From assembly GCA_963833465.1 (NCBI GenBank), contig CAWHXW010000003.1:744001-808000 (forward strand): 64,000 nt of DNA. The letters are read 5' to 3'. The number at the start of each line of letters is the position of its first letter. Positions within the stretch are counted from its first letter, which is position 1. A program made the translations under genes and the position numbers. Positions 9,537-17,671 of this stretch are shown here, in pieces. The notes beneath the pieces were generated by a model that did not search any database, was not told where the DNA came from, and worked only from the letters and a program-made list of their open reading frames with translations. The stretch comes from Fen-1298 sp963833465. Lineage in GTDB: Bacteria; Bacteroidota; Ignavibacteria; UBA10030.

Positions 9537-10997
9537 ATGTCCGACATTGTCAATAAACTCTGGGGATTTTGCCACACGCTTCGCCACGATGGTATCGATT
9601 ACGGCGATTATATCGAGCAGTTAACTTATTTGCTCTTTCTGAAAATGGCAGATGAAAAAGAAATCAATCTTTCGTCTATCACATATCAAAATGAGAAAGG
9701 AAAAACAGTAACCCTTGACTGCTCATGGAAGGAATTGATCGAAAAATCTGGGGCCAATTTACTCGATCATTTTACCGATGTGCTGCGTGTACTTGCCAAA
9801 CAGCCCGGAATTCTTGGTGATATATTTCAGCAGGCAATGCCTCGCTTTAATAATCCGGTGAACTTGAAGAAAGTTATTTCGATGATTGATGATGAAGATT
9901 GGTCGTCGATGGACGTAGATGTAAAAGGAGCAGCGTTTGAAGGGTTGCTGGAAAAGGCGGCAAGCGAAGGCAAAAAAGGAGCAGGACAATATTTTACTCC
10001 CAGGGTTCTTATTGACGCAATTATCCATGTCATGCAGCCTGACCCGAGAGGTAAATCCGAGTTTAAGATTTGCGATCCGGCATGCGGCACCGGCGGCTTT
10101 CTTGTTCGTTCGTACGAATGGCTTGTGTCTCCCAAAATCTCCAAGGGTGTATTTGATCGAAAAGATATCAAACGAATCAAAACAAAGACCTACTACGGAC
10201 AGGATTTAGTCCCGCGCCCGCGCCGATTAGCATTGATGAATCTTTTTCTCCACGGTGTCGAACCGCAGATTTATATTGGTGATACAATTTATGAGCCTGA
10301 TCGCGGTGAGCGGTATGATATTATTCTAACCAACCCCCCATTTGGCACAAAGGGCGCTAATCAGGCACCTAATCGGGATGACTTTACTATCGAGACGAGC
10401 AACAAGCAGCTCAATTTTGTGCAGCACGTAGTGAACACACTCAAACCGGGAGGCAGAGCCGCAATGGTTCTTCCCGACAATTGTTTTTTCGAGAGCAAGG
10501 CAGGTGAAGTATTTGAAATACTGATGCACGATTGCAACCTGCATACGGTATTACGTCTTCCACGCGGAACATTTACACCATACAGCCAGGGAGTTAAGGC
10601 AAATGTCATCTTTTTCCAAAAAGGAATGCCAACTGAAAAAGTGTGGATATTTGATGCACGTTCAAATGTTGAGGGCATTACAAAAAAGGATCGCCCGTTA
10701 AGTGTTAAACATTTTGAGGAATTTGAAAAATGTTATGGCTCCGATCCTAATGGCAGAAGCAGGCGGAAGGACATTGGCGAAGAGGGACGCTTCCGATGCT
10801 TTACGATGGACGATGTAAAGGAACGCAATTTCAAGCTCGATATCATGTGGCTCAAGGATGAATCGCTGGAGGATAGCGACGAATTGCCGGAACCGCAGGA
10901 TTTGGCAAGCGAGGCAATTACGGAGCTTGAAGCAGTTGTCGACGACCTGAAGGATATTGTGGATTTGTTAGAAAAAGAGGAAGGCGTTGAGAAATGA
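9537..10997 (+). CDS. hsdM: Type I restriction-modification DNA methyltransferase (HsdM)
   Basis: 486 residues. N-terminal helical HsdM_N domain (YGDYIEQLTYLLFLKMADE), then an N6-adenine methyltransferase domain with the SAM motif CDPACGTGGF (~180) and catalytic NPPF in LTNPPFGTKG (~265). It methylates adenine at the sequence chosen by HsdS. Its last codons (EKEEGVEK, stop) are copied twice downstream between hsdM and hsdS; see the 10971-11290 repeat. It appears full length. Confidence 0.96.
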   Translation: MSDIVNKLWGFCHTLRHDGIDYGDYIEQLTYLLFLKMADEKEINLSSITYQNEKGKTVTLDCSWKELIEKSGANLLDHFTDVLRVLAKQPGILGDIFQQAMPRFNNPVNLKKVISMIDDEDWSSMDVDVKGAAFEGLLEKAASEGKKGAGQYFTPRVLIDAIIHVMQPDPRGKSEFKICDPACGTGGFLVRSYEWLVSPKISKGVFDRKDIKRIKTKTYYGQDLVPRPRRLALMNLFLHGVEPQIYIGDTIYEPDRGERYDIILTNPPFGTKGANQAPNRDDFTIETSNKQLNFVQHVVNTLKPGGRAAMVLPDNCFFESKAGEVFEILMHDCNLHTVLRLPRGTFTPYSQGVKANVIFFQKGMPTEKVWIFDARSNVEGITKKDRPLSVKHFEEFEKCYGSDPNGRSRRKDIGEEGRFRCFTMDDVKERNFKLDIMWLKDESLEDSDELPEPQDLASEAITELEAVVDDLKDIVDLLEKEEGVEK

Positions 10998-11290
10998 GTG
11001 AAATTATTATGTCATTGCGAGGATCCCGAATGACGAAGTCAATCGGGAGACGAAGCAATCTGAAAGGCAAGACAAAAGAGAAATTGCCGCGCGTCTTCGA
11101 CGCTCGCAATGACGATGGAAAAAGAGGAAGGCGTTGAGAAATGAGTGGTATAGAAACACCGTCCGTCATTGCGAGGAATGAAATGACGAAGCAATCTAAA
11201 AAAAAGATGTTGTGCGAGGAAAAGCGAGATTGCTACACGATGAAACTGTTCGCAATGACGATGGAAAAAGAGGAAGACGTCGAGAAATGA
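10971..11290 (+). repeat. Duplicated hsdM tail with REP-like units between hsdM and hsdS
   Basis: The hsdM 3' end occurs three times: 10971-10997, 11118-11144 and 11264-11290. Between the copies are two units (about 11011-11114 and 11164-11260) that begin GTCATTGCGAGGA, contain GACGAAGCAATCT and end CGCAATGACGATG, a widespread REP/MITE-like pattern with inverted ends. Copies 2 and 3 are each preceded by ATG, giving ten-codon frames (MEKEEGVEK at 11115-11144; MEKEEDVEK at 11261-11290). The last one overlaps the hsdS start as ATGA. The duplication appears to keep an hsdM-like stop/start junction in front of hsdS. Confidence 0.8.
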
Positions 11291-11913
11291 TGGACATACT
11301 TCCAACCGGATGGATAAATGAAAAACTTTCGGTAATAGCAACTTCAAGAAAAGGAAAGAAACCTAAAGTACTTCGGAATGATCCAGCAAAAGGATTTATC
11401 CCCTATCTTGATATTCATGCTATTGAAAAGAAAGAGATTCGGCAATATGCTGATATAAAGTCTTCACATATTTCAGACAAAAATGATTTGCTTGTAGTTT
11501 GGGATGGTGCCAGAAGTGGCTGGATTGGCAGGGGGGCTGTTGGAGCAATAGGTTCAACTATTGCTGCGTTAAAATCTGAAGTTGTTCTTCCGGATTATCT
11601 TTATCACTTCATTAAAAGTCAATTTAGGACAATTAATTCAAATCCCCGTGGTACCGGTATTCCGCATGTTGATCCTGAACTATTTTGGGAAATTGATGTC
11701 CCTCTTCCACCTCTCAATGAACAACATCGTATAGTAGAGAAACTCGATCAACTCTTAGCCAAAGTGGAAGCGAGCAAAAAACGTCTTGATAAATTTCCCC
11801 AAAGACTAAAACGCTTCCGCCAATCTGTTTTTGCCGCTGCCTGCTCTGGGAAGCTGACGGAGGACTGGAGAGAGGGAAAGAAGGTAGTTGCCGGAGTCAA
11901 AAGAGAATTATAA
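11287..11913 (+). CDS. hsdS: Type I restriction specificity subunit, first half (HsdS, TRD1)
   Basis: About 208 residues from ATG 11287 (MMDILPTGW). It contains one target recognition domain (~1-145) and one conserved helical region (PLPPLNEQHRIVEKLDQLLA, then a long helix, ~150-195). A normal HsdS has two of each. The second set follows in another frame at 11888-12712, overlapping by 26 bp, so the gene is split by a one-base shift near 11890-11913. Either this is a decayed or mis-sequenced single hsdS, or two half subunits that assemble, as known for truncated HsdS proteins. ATGA coupling to the mini-frame upstream supports translation from 11287. Confidence 0.8.
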   Translation: MMDILPTGWINEKLSVIATSRKGKKPKVLRNDPAKGFIPYLDIHAIEKKEIRQYADIKSSHISDKNDLLVVWDGARSGWIGRGAVGAIGSTIAALKSEVVLPDYLYHFIKSQFRTINSNPRGTGIPHVDPELFWEIDVPLPPLNEQHRIVEKLDQLLAKVEASKKRLDKFPQRLKRFRQSVFAAACSGKLTEDWREGKKVVAGVKREL

Positions 11914-12712
11914 TTTTGACTCATTCGAATTATTCGATATACCTGATAGTTGGCATTGGGCACCTATCTCTGAATTAATATCAAAAGAAAAACATTCCTT
12001 AAAGGCTGGACCGTTTGGTTCATCCTTAAAAAAAGAATTTTATGTAAAGAATGGCTATAAAATATATGGACAAGAACAAGTAATTAACAACGATGCGTTC
12101 TATGGTGATTATTTCATAGAAGATAAAAAGTATAAAGAACTTGAAAGTTGTAAGGTAAAACCATTTGATGTTTTGATTAGTCTGGTCGGTACCGTTGGAA
12201 AGGTGCTAATATTACCAGAGAATTGTCAAAAGGGAATAATAAATCCTCGCTTAGTAAAAGTCTCTTTAAATTTAGATGTTTATAATCCACATTTCTTCAA
12301 GTTATATTTTACAAGTTCGATTCTGAAAAGTTATTATGCTGAGGTAATTCACGGGTCGACAATGGATGTATTGAATCTTGGTATAATAAAGAGTTTACCA
12401 TATCCAATTCCTCTACTTAAAGAGCAACAAGAAATCGTCCGTCGTGTTGAGGCATTGTTTGCGCTTGCAGATCAACTTGAAGCGCGCTATAAAAAAGCGC
12501 AATCGTATGTAGAAAAACTCACACAATCCATACTTGCCAAAGCCTTTCGCGGCGAGCTTGTCCCCCAAGACCCAAACGATGAACCGGCGAGTGTATTGCT
12601 GGAGAGAATCAAAGCCGAACGAGAGAAGGTTCAACCGTTAACTGTCACAAAACCGAAGTCCTCTAAAAAGAGTGCAAAATTGTCCGTGAAATCACATAAA
12701 AAGCGTCGTTGA
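11888..12712 (+). CDS. hsdS: Type I restriction specificity subunit, second half (HsdS, TRD2)
   Basis: About 274 residues from TTG 11888. Second target recognition domain (IPDSWHWAPISELIS onward, ~18-170), then the second conserved helical region (LLKEQQEIVRRVEALFALAD) and the HsdS C-terminus (LAKAFRGELVPQDPNDEPA), ending in a basic Lys-rich tail. It continues the 11287-11913 frame after a one-base shift. The only start available is TTG inside the first half, with no clear ribosome site, which favours a frameshifted single gene over two designed genes. Confidence 0.8.
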   Translation: MPESKENYNFDSFELFDIPDSWHWAPISELISKEKHSLKAGPFGSSLKKEFYVKNGYKIYGQEQVINNDAFYGDYFIEDKKYKELESCKVKPFDVLISLVGTVGKVLILPENCQKGIINPRLVKVSLNLDVYNPHFFKLYFTSSILKSYYAEVIHGSTMDVLNLGIIKSLPYPIPLLKEQQEIVRRVEALFALADQLEARYKKAQSYVEKLTQSILAKAFRGELVPQDPNDEPASVLLERIKAEREKVQPLTVTKPKSSKKSAKLSVKSHKKRR

Positions 12713-12811
12713 AGAACGAGCTGAGATTTTGTATCTTATTGCACCCCAAAATCCAGTGCGTATATAAGTTTTAAAAGCGAGGAGCACAAAACGAACACAG
12801 TTAAATATACC

Positions 12812-13747
12812 GTGGCACTAAAAGGACTTGAAACGCCTAACGGTGCGATTACGTTTAGTGCGCTAAAGGAAATAATCGATATCCTTTCACAAGGATCGGA
12901 GCGTGCCTTACGGCTTGCATTAGAAGGCGCGAGTGTTAAAAGAGGTAATCCACCTGCTTGGTTATTACAATCGACAGATTTTGTGTTGAAAGGCATTAAG
13001 AAGGGTTCTACTGTTTTACACTTTGAAGCTCCCACGCTCGGCTCTGTTGCAGAAGTGCAAATTAAACAACCTGATTTGTGGAACAGTGTTCCATCACCGG
13101 ATGAAACAGCACTTACTATTCTTTCAAAATCGATCAGAGATGCTGAACAGGAAAATTTGGACAGCGAGAAATATGATCGCGGTGTGTTGGAAACATTATT
13201 GGGCTTCAAACGACTACTCGATGGAAAAGATATCAAAGTAGAACTACGCTCTGAGCAGAGACAATCGGATAGTTTTTCTATCAATGGCGCATCGTATAAA
13301 AAGTTTGATAGGATCAGAAGTGAAACGCCTGAACCTCAAGCGGTCCTGCTGACAGGTTTTCTCAATATGATCAAACACAACGAACGCCGTATTGAATTGA
13401 CGTTGGAAGATGGAAAAACAGTGAGTGGAAGAATTAATGAATCGCTGATCTACCTTGAGCAGATCAGAACTCTCTGGGGTAAGAAAGTCACGGTAAAAGG
13501 AATATTACAATATACTCCATCAAAAAAGCCTCGCTACTTGGAGGCAGAAATAATCACACCCAAACAAGCGGGGGATGAGGTGTTCAATACCATTCCTATC
13601 GCATTTCAAGGTCACGACGTGCTTGCGCAGGCACAAAAGAACATTCATCCTCAGGGGATCGTCTCTGAAATATGGGGCAAATGGCCTGGTGATGAAAATA
13701 TCGATGAGCTTCTTCACGATTTGAAAATTGATACCACCGAAAAGTAA
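12812..13747 (+). CDS. Unknown protein in the restriction locus, upstream of a PIN-domain gene
   Basis: 311 residues from GTG at 12812; I do not recognise the family. It is soluble and of mixed character, with no signal peptide or membrane segment. The region IELTLEDGKTVSGRI (~195) looks like a beta-rich module. The start is doubtful: GAGGAG at 12779-12784 is followed by an in-frame ACG at 12791 that would give (M)NTVKYTVALKGLE, ahead of the GTG. The stop overlaps the ATG of the PIN gene (TAATG), so the pair is translationally coupled, as in antitoxin-toxin modules. At 311 residues it would be large for a VapB-type antitoxin. Confidence 0.65.
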   Translation: MALKGLETPNGAITFSALKEIIDILSQGSERALRLALEGASVKRGNPPAWLLQSTDFVLKGIKKGSTVLHFEAPTLGSVAEVQIKQPDLWNSVPSPDETALTILSKSIRDAEQENLDSEKYDRGVLETLLGFKRLLDGKDIKVELRSEQRQSDSFSINGASYKKFDRIRSETPEPQAVLLTGFLNMIKHNERRIELTLEDGKTVSGRINESLIYLEQIRTLWGKKVTVKGILQYTPSKKPRYLEAEIITPKQAGDEVFNTIPIAFQGHDVLAQAQKNIHPQGIVSEIWGKWPGDENIDELLHDLKIDTTEK

Positions 13748-14206
13748 TGGCTCGCTATATTCTGGACACGAATATAATCCTGGGTTATTTGCGATCCGCT
13801 CCATTTGCCGAAATTGTTGAGAACCAATACACACCCATTTACACCTCCGAACATTGCAGCAATGTCCGTTGTCTCTCGCGGAGAATTGATTACATTGGGA
13901 TATAGAAACAAGTGGGATGAAGTAAGGAACGCAAAGCTTGAAGAATTAATGAGAAAAATTCCACAAGTCGATATTAACAATGATGCAGTAATGCAGATGT
14001 ATGGCGAGATCGAAGCATTCAGCCAGGGATTTCATCCTATAAAAACGTTGTCGATGTCTGCAAGAAATATGGGTAAAAACGATATATGGATTGCTGCAAC
14101 TACATCAGTAACAAGAGCAAGTCTTATCACCACCGATTCCGATTTTGATCATCTCGATGGAATATTTTTTCCTGTGATCAAAATAGATCAAAAACCTCGC
14201 CCTTGA
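13747..14206 (+). pseudogene. PIN-domain (VapC-like) ribonuclease, frameshifted
   Basis: It starts ATG 13747 with MARYILDTNIILGYLRS, whose DTN Asp is the first PIN catalytic residue. The frame then leads to a stop near 13908. The +1 frame (from ~13830) continues the domain: NIAAMSVVSRGELITLGY supplies the conserved acidic residue, and KNDIWIAAT and TTDSDFDHL supply the later acidic residues. A single indel around 13830-13855 therefore separates the two halves. If real, the toxin is inactive; if a sequence error, it is an ordinary ~150-residue PIN RNase. It is coupled to the gene before it. Confidence 0.75.
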
Positions 14207-14973
14207 TTTAATAATATAGATTTGTGCCTGTTCGCCACTTTGTGGCTTCGTTCGTCCGCCATTCGGTTATCTGGATATATTTTACACCGCAACTTTACCC
14301 GCCATGCTTCACCTTCTGGCGGGACTCACTCACAAGCACTTTTTTGGTAAATGTCCCGAATATGCTTGAAGCTATTCGGGACGGTTGCTCATCACACGGC
14401 ACATCCCCGCCCTTAATTGTTTTATTGATAGTTTTTCTTGTAAATAAGGGACGTGGAAGTGCCTTTTCAAAAACAAAACAACCAAATCGAAGATTCTTCA
14501 AGTCTTTTGAATCATGACCGCTGAAGTTGAAATATGCACTTGATAAATCATAGCCCTCAGTCAAGGGCAAGTCGCTCCTTCCTGCGGTCGTCGCTCTAAA
14601 TCGTGAACGCTCGAATCATTTCCCGACTCATACACTTTGTGTGACGGATCTGACTCGCTAAAATATTTTACCTGCGACGCCAGAGGCGTAAGCCGCAGGC
14701 GTTGGTTCCCCCTCCGAGAATGAAGCTTGTGCTGAGCTAAATCGAAGCAATTGTTGCACAAACTTCATTCATTTGGGGCAACCATTCGCCTTAAAAAGTC
14801 CGCCATCTAAACAACCGGTGTCACACTTTATTCTGCCACGGCGTTCGCCGTGAGCGAAGTCGAACGGCGTTCCCCCAAAATATTTTTCACGACCCTTGAC
14901 TTCGGGCTTCCAGAAGAAAAAACGATCTCTATCAGCGGTCATGATTTTTTTTCATGAACCAATGGAGGTCGTT
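14207..14973. other. 767-bp gene-free stretch with hairpins
   Basis: No convincing gene on either strand. It contains a stem CCCGCCA/TGGCGGG (about 14299-14326) and a 10-bp perfect stem GTCCCGAATA/TATTCGGGAC (about 14354-14383), plus GC-rich inverted segments near 14680-14700 and 14838-14870. The word CGGTGTCACAC near 14816 recurs near 17431, in the next long gap. It marks the join between the restriction locus and the phage-like module. Confidence 0.5.
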
Positions 14974-15567
14974 ATGTCACCAAATTCAATCAATTCACAA
15001 TTCCAACAATACGCGGATACACTGTATAAAGCAGCATCAAGAATGCTGGATAAACGCAATCCTCAATACGAAGATAAAGTTCAAGCCCTTGTCATACTTG
15101 CGTATGAAGAATTCAAGCGAAAAGCAGATCAAGGTACAATCATGAGTCTTCCGCTTCTTATTCATTTTATGAAGTTGCGAAATCCGGAAGTTCAGCTTGA
15201 AATGAGAGGGTATTCCCGCACACACAAGAAGGATGTATTCAATAAACGAAATTACTATGAGGGCAAATTGGAATTGTATTCCATCGATAACCCATTGAAA
15301 AGCGAATCAGAAGAAACATTCGCTGAATCAATAAAAGATGAAAACAATCTTGAAGAAGAAATATTCTTTCAACTCGAATTTCAGCAAAAACTTGCATCGT
15401 TGCACACCAACGAACAAACCATCTTGCAAATGAAATTGAACGGATACAACGATCAAGAGATTGCACAAGCTATGTGCGTACAACCGAGTACAGTGAGAAT
15501 GGCACTTCAAAATATAGCCCCAAAGATGATGGAACGAAAAACCGTCCAATGTGAGTTTTCTTTCTAA
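14974..15567 (+). CDS. Sigma-like / HTH transcription factor of the phage-like module
   Basis: 197 residues from ATG 14974, with TGGAGG eight bases upstream. The last ~60 residues hold a sigma-70 region-4/LuxR-like helix-turn-helix (NGYNDQEIAQAMCVQPSTVR), preceded by an acidic linker (SESEETFAESIKDENNLEEE). The N-terminal half has no clear sigma region 2, so it may be a divergent sigma factor or a regulator of the genes that follow. It has its own terminator at 15591-15625. The DNA-binding role is well supported; the sigma role is a guess. Confidence 0.6.
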   Translation: MSPNSINSQFQQYADTLYKAASRMLDKRNPQYEDKVQALVILAYEEFKRKADQGTIMSLPLLIHFMKLRNPEVQLEMRGYSRTHKKDVFNKRNYYEGKLELYSIDNPLKSESEETFAESIKDENNLEEEIFFQLEFQQKLASLHTNEQTILQMKLNGYNDQEIAQAMCVQPSTVRMALQNIAPKMMERKTVQCEFSF

Positions 15568-15590
15568 CCTGCCTCAATATCACATCTCAT

Positions 15591-15625
15591 AAAGTCCCGC
15601 CATTAAAAGATGGGACTTTTCTTTT
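15591..15625 (+). terminator. Terminator after the HTH gene
   Basis: AAAGTCCC and GGGACTTT form an 8-bp stem followed by a T-rich tract (TTCTTTT). Confidence 0.8.
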
Positions 15626-15697
15626 GGTATTACAATAACGTAATTCACGCCCGCACAAATTAGCGGAAGAGCAACACAACATAAAGGAGTTTTTATC

Positions 15698-16384
15698 ATG
15701 AGTTTTCAAAAAGAGTTTTTGCAATTGCCGGAAGGTCAGATTGCAGACGTTTCTTTCAAATTCCCCACCGGATTACAGAAGAACGGTCAATATGGACCGT
15801 ATTTCCTGTACACTATCGTTCACGATGGAAAGGAAAAATTTCTCAAAGTGACCGAGCGACTCGAAAAAGAGTTGCGAAAGATGAACATCAAGACGAAACA
15901 AGCATACAGCTTGTTTAAGGAAACCATTCACCCGAAGAATGGCGAGCCGTTAACGGTCATCAGAATTGTGGAAAATGCAGCTTCATCGCATCCCGCCCCT
16001 GCGGTACATAATGGACAGCGGGACAAGAATCCACTGCCGACACAGCAGCAACCAGCGACAAACCAACCGAAATCGGTACAGGTTCAAGATGCCAATTTCA
16101 CCGGAGATAAACAGGTCATGCATCAATCAATTCTCGATGCAGTTGACATAACAAAAGCTATCGGTGGAGTGGAATGGAGAAATACAGACATTGAGAAAAT
16201 CGGTGTCTCGTTGTTCCTTTCCCGTACCGGTCAGCTTACTACTGAGCAAGTTCTTTCTAACGGAAACGGCAAGAAGCCGCGAAAGGTGAAGGAAGTTCAA
16301 AAACTTGAACCATCCCGCGAGCTTGTTCACGCAGATGCAGGTTCATCGAACGGAAACGGTAAGAACGACGATCTGCCGTTCTAA
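15698..16384 (+). CDS. SSB-like protein with acidic C-terminal tip
   Basis: 228 residues, ATG 15698 with AAAGGAG upstream. The first ~95 residues form a compact, beta-rich, basic domain. A Pro/Gln-rich disordered linker follows (QQQPATNQPKSVQ), then a second short domain, then a Gly/Asn-rich tail ending NDDLPF. That tip matches the DDDIPF-type tail by which SSB proteins recruit partner enzymes. No standard SSB OB-fold signature is obvious, so this is a divergent ssDNA-binding protein or a partner of one. Gp157 next to it supports a phage-style DNA replication or recombination module. Confidence 0.55.
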   Translation: MSFQKEFLQLPEGQIADVSFKFPTGLQKNGQYGPYFLYTIVHDGKEKFLKVTERLEKELRKMNIKTKQAYSLFKETIHPKNGEPLTVIRIVENAASSHPAPAVHNGQRDKNPLPTQQQPATNQPKSVQVQDANFTGDKQVMHQSILDAVDITKAIGGVEWRNTDIEKIGVSLFLSRTGQLTTEQVLSNGNGKKPRKVKEVQKLEPSRELVHADAGSSNGNGKNDDLPF

Positions 16385-16388
16385 TTGC

Positions 16389-16440
16389 CATTCCGACCGG
16401 ACTTAGCAAATGCAACACCGCTAAGTCCGTTGTCGGAATG
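16389..16440. other. Large hairpin between SSB-like and Gp157 genes
   Basis: CATTCCGAC with CGGACTTAGC pairs with GCTAAGTCCG and GTCGGAATG, an almost complete ~19-bp stem. There is no T-run. A second stem, ATCCCGC/GCGGGAT, follows at about 16444-16469. It may process the mRNA or regulate Gp157. Confidence 0.6.
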
Positions 16441-16502
16441 AGCATCCCGCAACGCTTTTATGCGGGATCAGATCAATCATTTATTCAAAGGAGTAAAACA
16501 TC

Positions 16503-17006
16503 ATGCCAGATACACTTTATGAAATCACCCGGGAACTTGTTCTTCTTGAGAACTATGAAGAACCACAGGAGCAAAACGGTGAGGATAGACTTGAGCTTTT
16601 CCGGCAAGCCCTCGACAATCTCAATATGAAGTTCCTCGATAAGGTCACCAATATTGTCAAGTTCATCAAAAATCTTGAATCCTATCGCGATGCAGTAGCA
16701 GCAGAGGCAAAACGTTTGAGCGATCGGAAACGCTCTTTCGACAATCGCATTGATTGGCTAAAAAACTATGTCAAGTCCTGTATGGAGGCAACGCAAAGTG
16801 AGAAAATCAAATATTCCTTGTTCACGATTTCAGTGGGAAAAAGTCAACCGTGCGTTGAGGTCGTTGACATCGAAAAGGTCGATGCTCAATTTATCAAAAT
16901 TAAAAAGGAAGTGGACAAGACAAAAATTCTTGAGCAGATGAAAGCCACCGGAGTTATTCCCGATGGTATCAACATCATTCACGGTACACATCTTATCATT
17001 CGTTAA
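16503..17006 (+). CDS. Siphovirus Gp157-like protein
   Basis: 167 residues, ATG 16503 with AAAGGAG upstream. It matches the Gp157 family pattern: N-terminal LYEITRELVLLEN, central helical KVTNIVKFIKNLESYRDAVA and RKRSFDNRIDWLKNYV, then the beta part IKYSLFTISVGKSQPCVEV. Gp157 proteins occur in phage early regions beside ssDNA-annealing or SSB genes; one member has been linked to phage resistance. The match covers the full length. With the SSB-like neighbour it marks this stretch as phage-derived. Confidence 0.8.
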   Translation: MPDTLYEITRELVLLENYEEPQEQNGEDRLELFRQALDNLNMKFLDKVTNIVKFIKNLESYRDAVAAEAKRLSDRKRSFDNRIDWLKNYVKSCMEATQSEKIKYSLFTISVGKSQPCVEVVDIEKVDAQFIKIKKEVDKTKILEQMKATGVIPDGINIIHGTHLIIR

Positions 17007-17671
17007 GGCAACTCAAAAACGGCGATACCGCAAATCGGTATCGCCGCATAAATACAATGGAACAGATCAAAAAATATTAGCAAGCGGGGAGACCAGGTTC
17101 TTGTCAGGATTGCAGATGAACTCCATTTTGGCATCGTTGTCTATGTCTCCTGATACTGTCCTTTCTCGAATAGGATTCTCCGAGATGGTGCGATTGTGGG
17201 AGCAGAAGTTCCTGGTTTACCGAAGCATCAACGAATCTATTTCTTCGAACCATTTGAACCTTAGCTTTCCTCGATTTTCCTCTGTGATAGCGTTCGTCCA
17301 TGGGTCTATACAATTTACAGCCCCGTTCTCGCACCGCAAGCCTTTCATCCCGCTTTCAGCGGGAATTCAACCACTCGCTTGTGCAGCTCTGCTCCTCACT
17401 CACACCGGACAAAAGAGTGCGCCACCGAATGAATCGGTGTCACACCTTTTGCCTTGATCGGTGACTCGTTCCGGTGCTCGCTTCCGCGCTTGGGCTCTGT
17501 TCGCTTCGCTCACGACGGGCATTGCGTTGCTGTGCCTGCGGGGCTGTGTCAGCACTATCGTTTTTTCTGTCTCTCGGGTCAGTTCGGCCCGTGGGCGCGG
17601 CAGGCTGCTTCGGCTTGGGCTTGTCAGCGTGGGCGGTTCGCTCGGCAGTTTTCGCCTACATAGGTGTTACT
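17007..17671. other. Gene-free stretch with a perfect hairpin, before the SLOG-like gene
   Basis: GGCGATACCG/CGGTATCGCC (17021-17045) is a 10-bp perfect stem right after the Gp157 gene. A second stem, CCCGCTTTCAGCGGG, lies near 17349-17363. From about 17454 the base composition switches sharply to T/C/G with few A and all plus frames open, the same composition as the gene that follows. I see no separate gene here. Confidence 0.5.

Noticed and set aside
11011..11260. GTCATTGCGAGGA units as an insertion sequence
   Set aside because: No transposase frame; the units are short and match the REP/MITE-like pattern.
13805..14206. Stand-alone 133-residue protein
   Set aside because: It lacks the first PIN Asp strand, which lies just upstream in another frame; it is the second part of a broken PIN gene.
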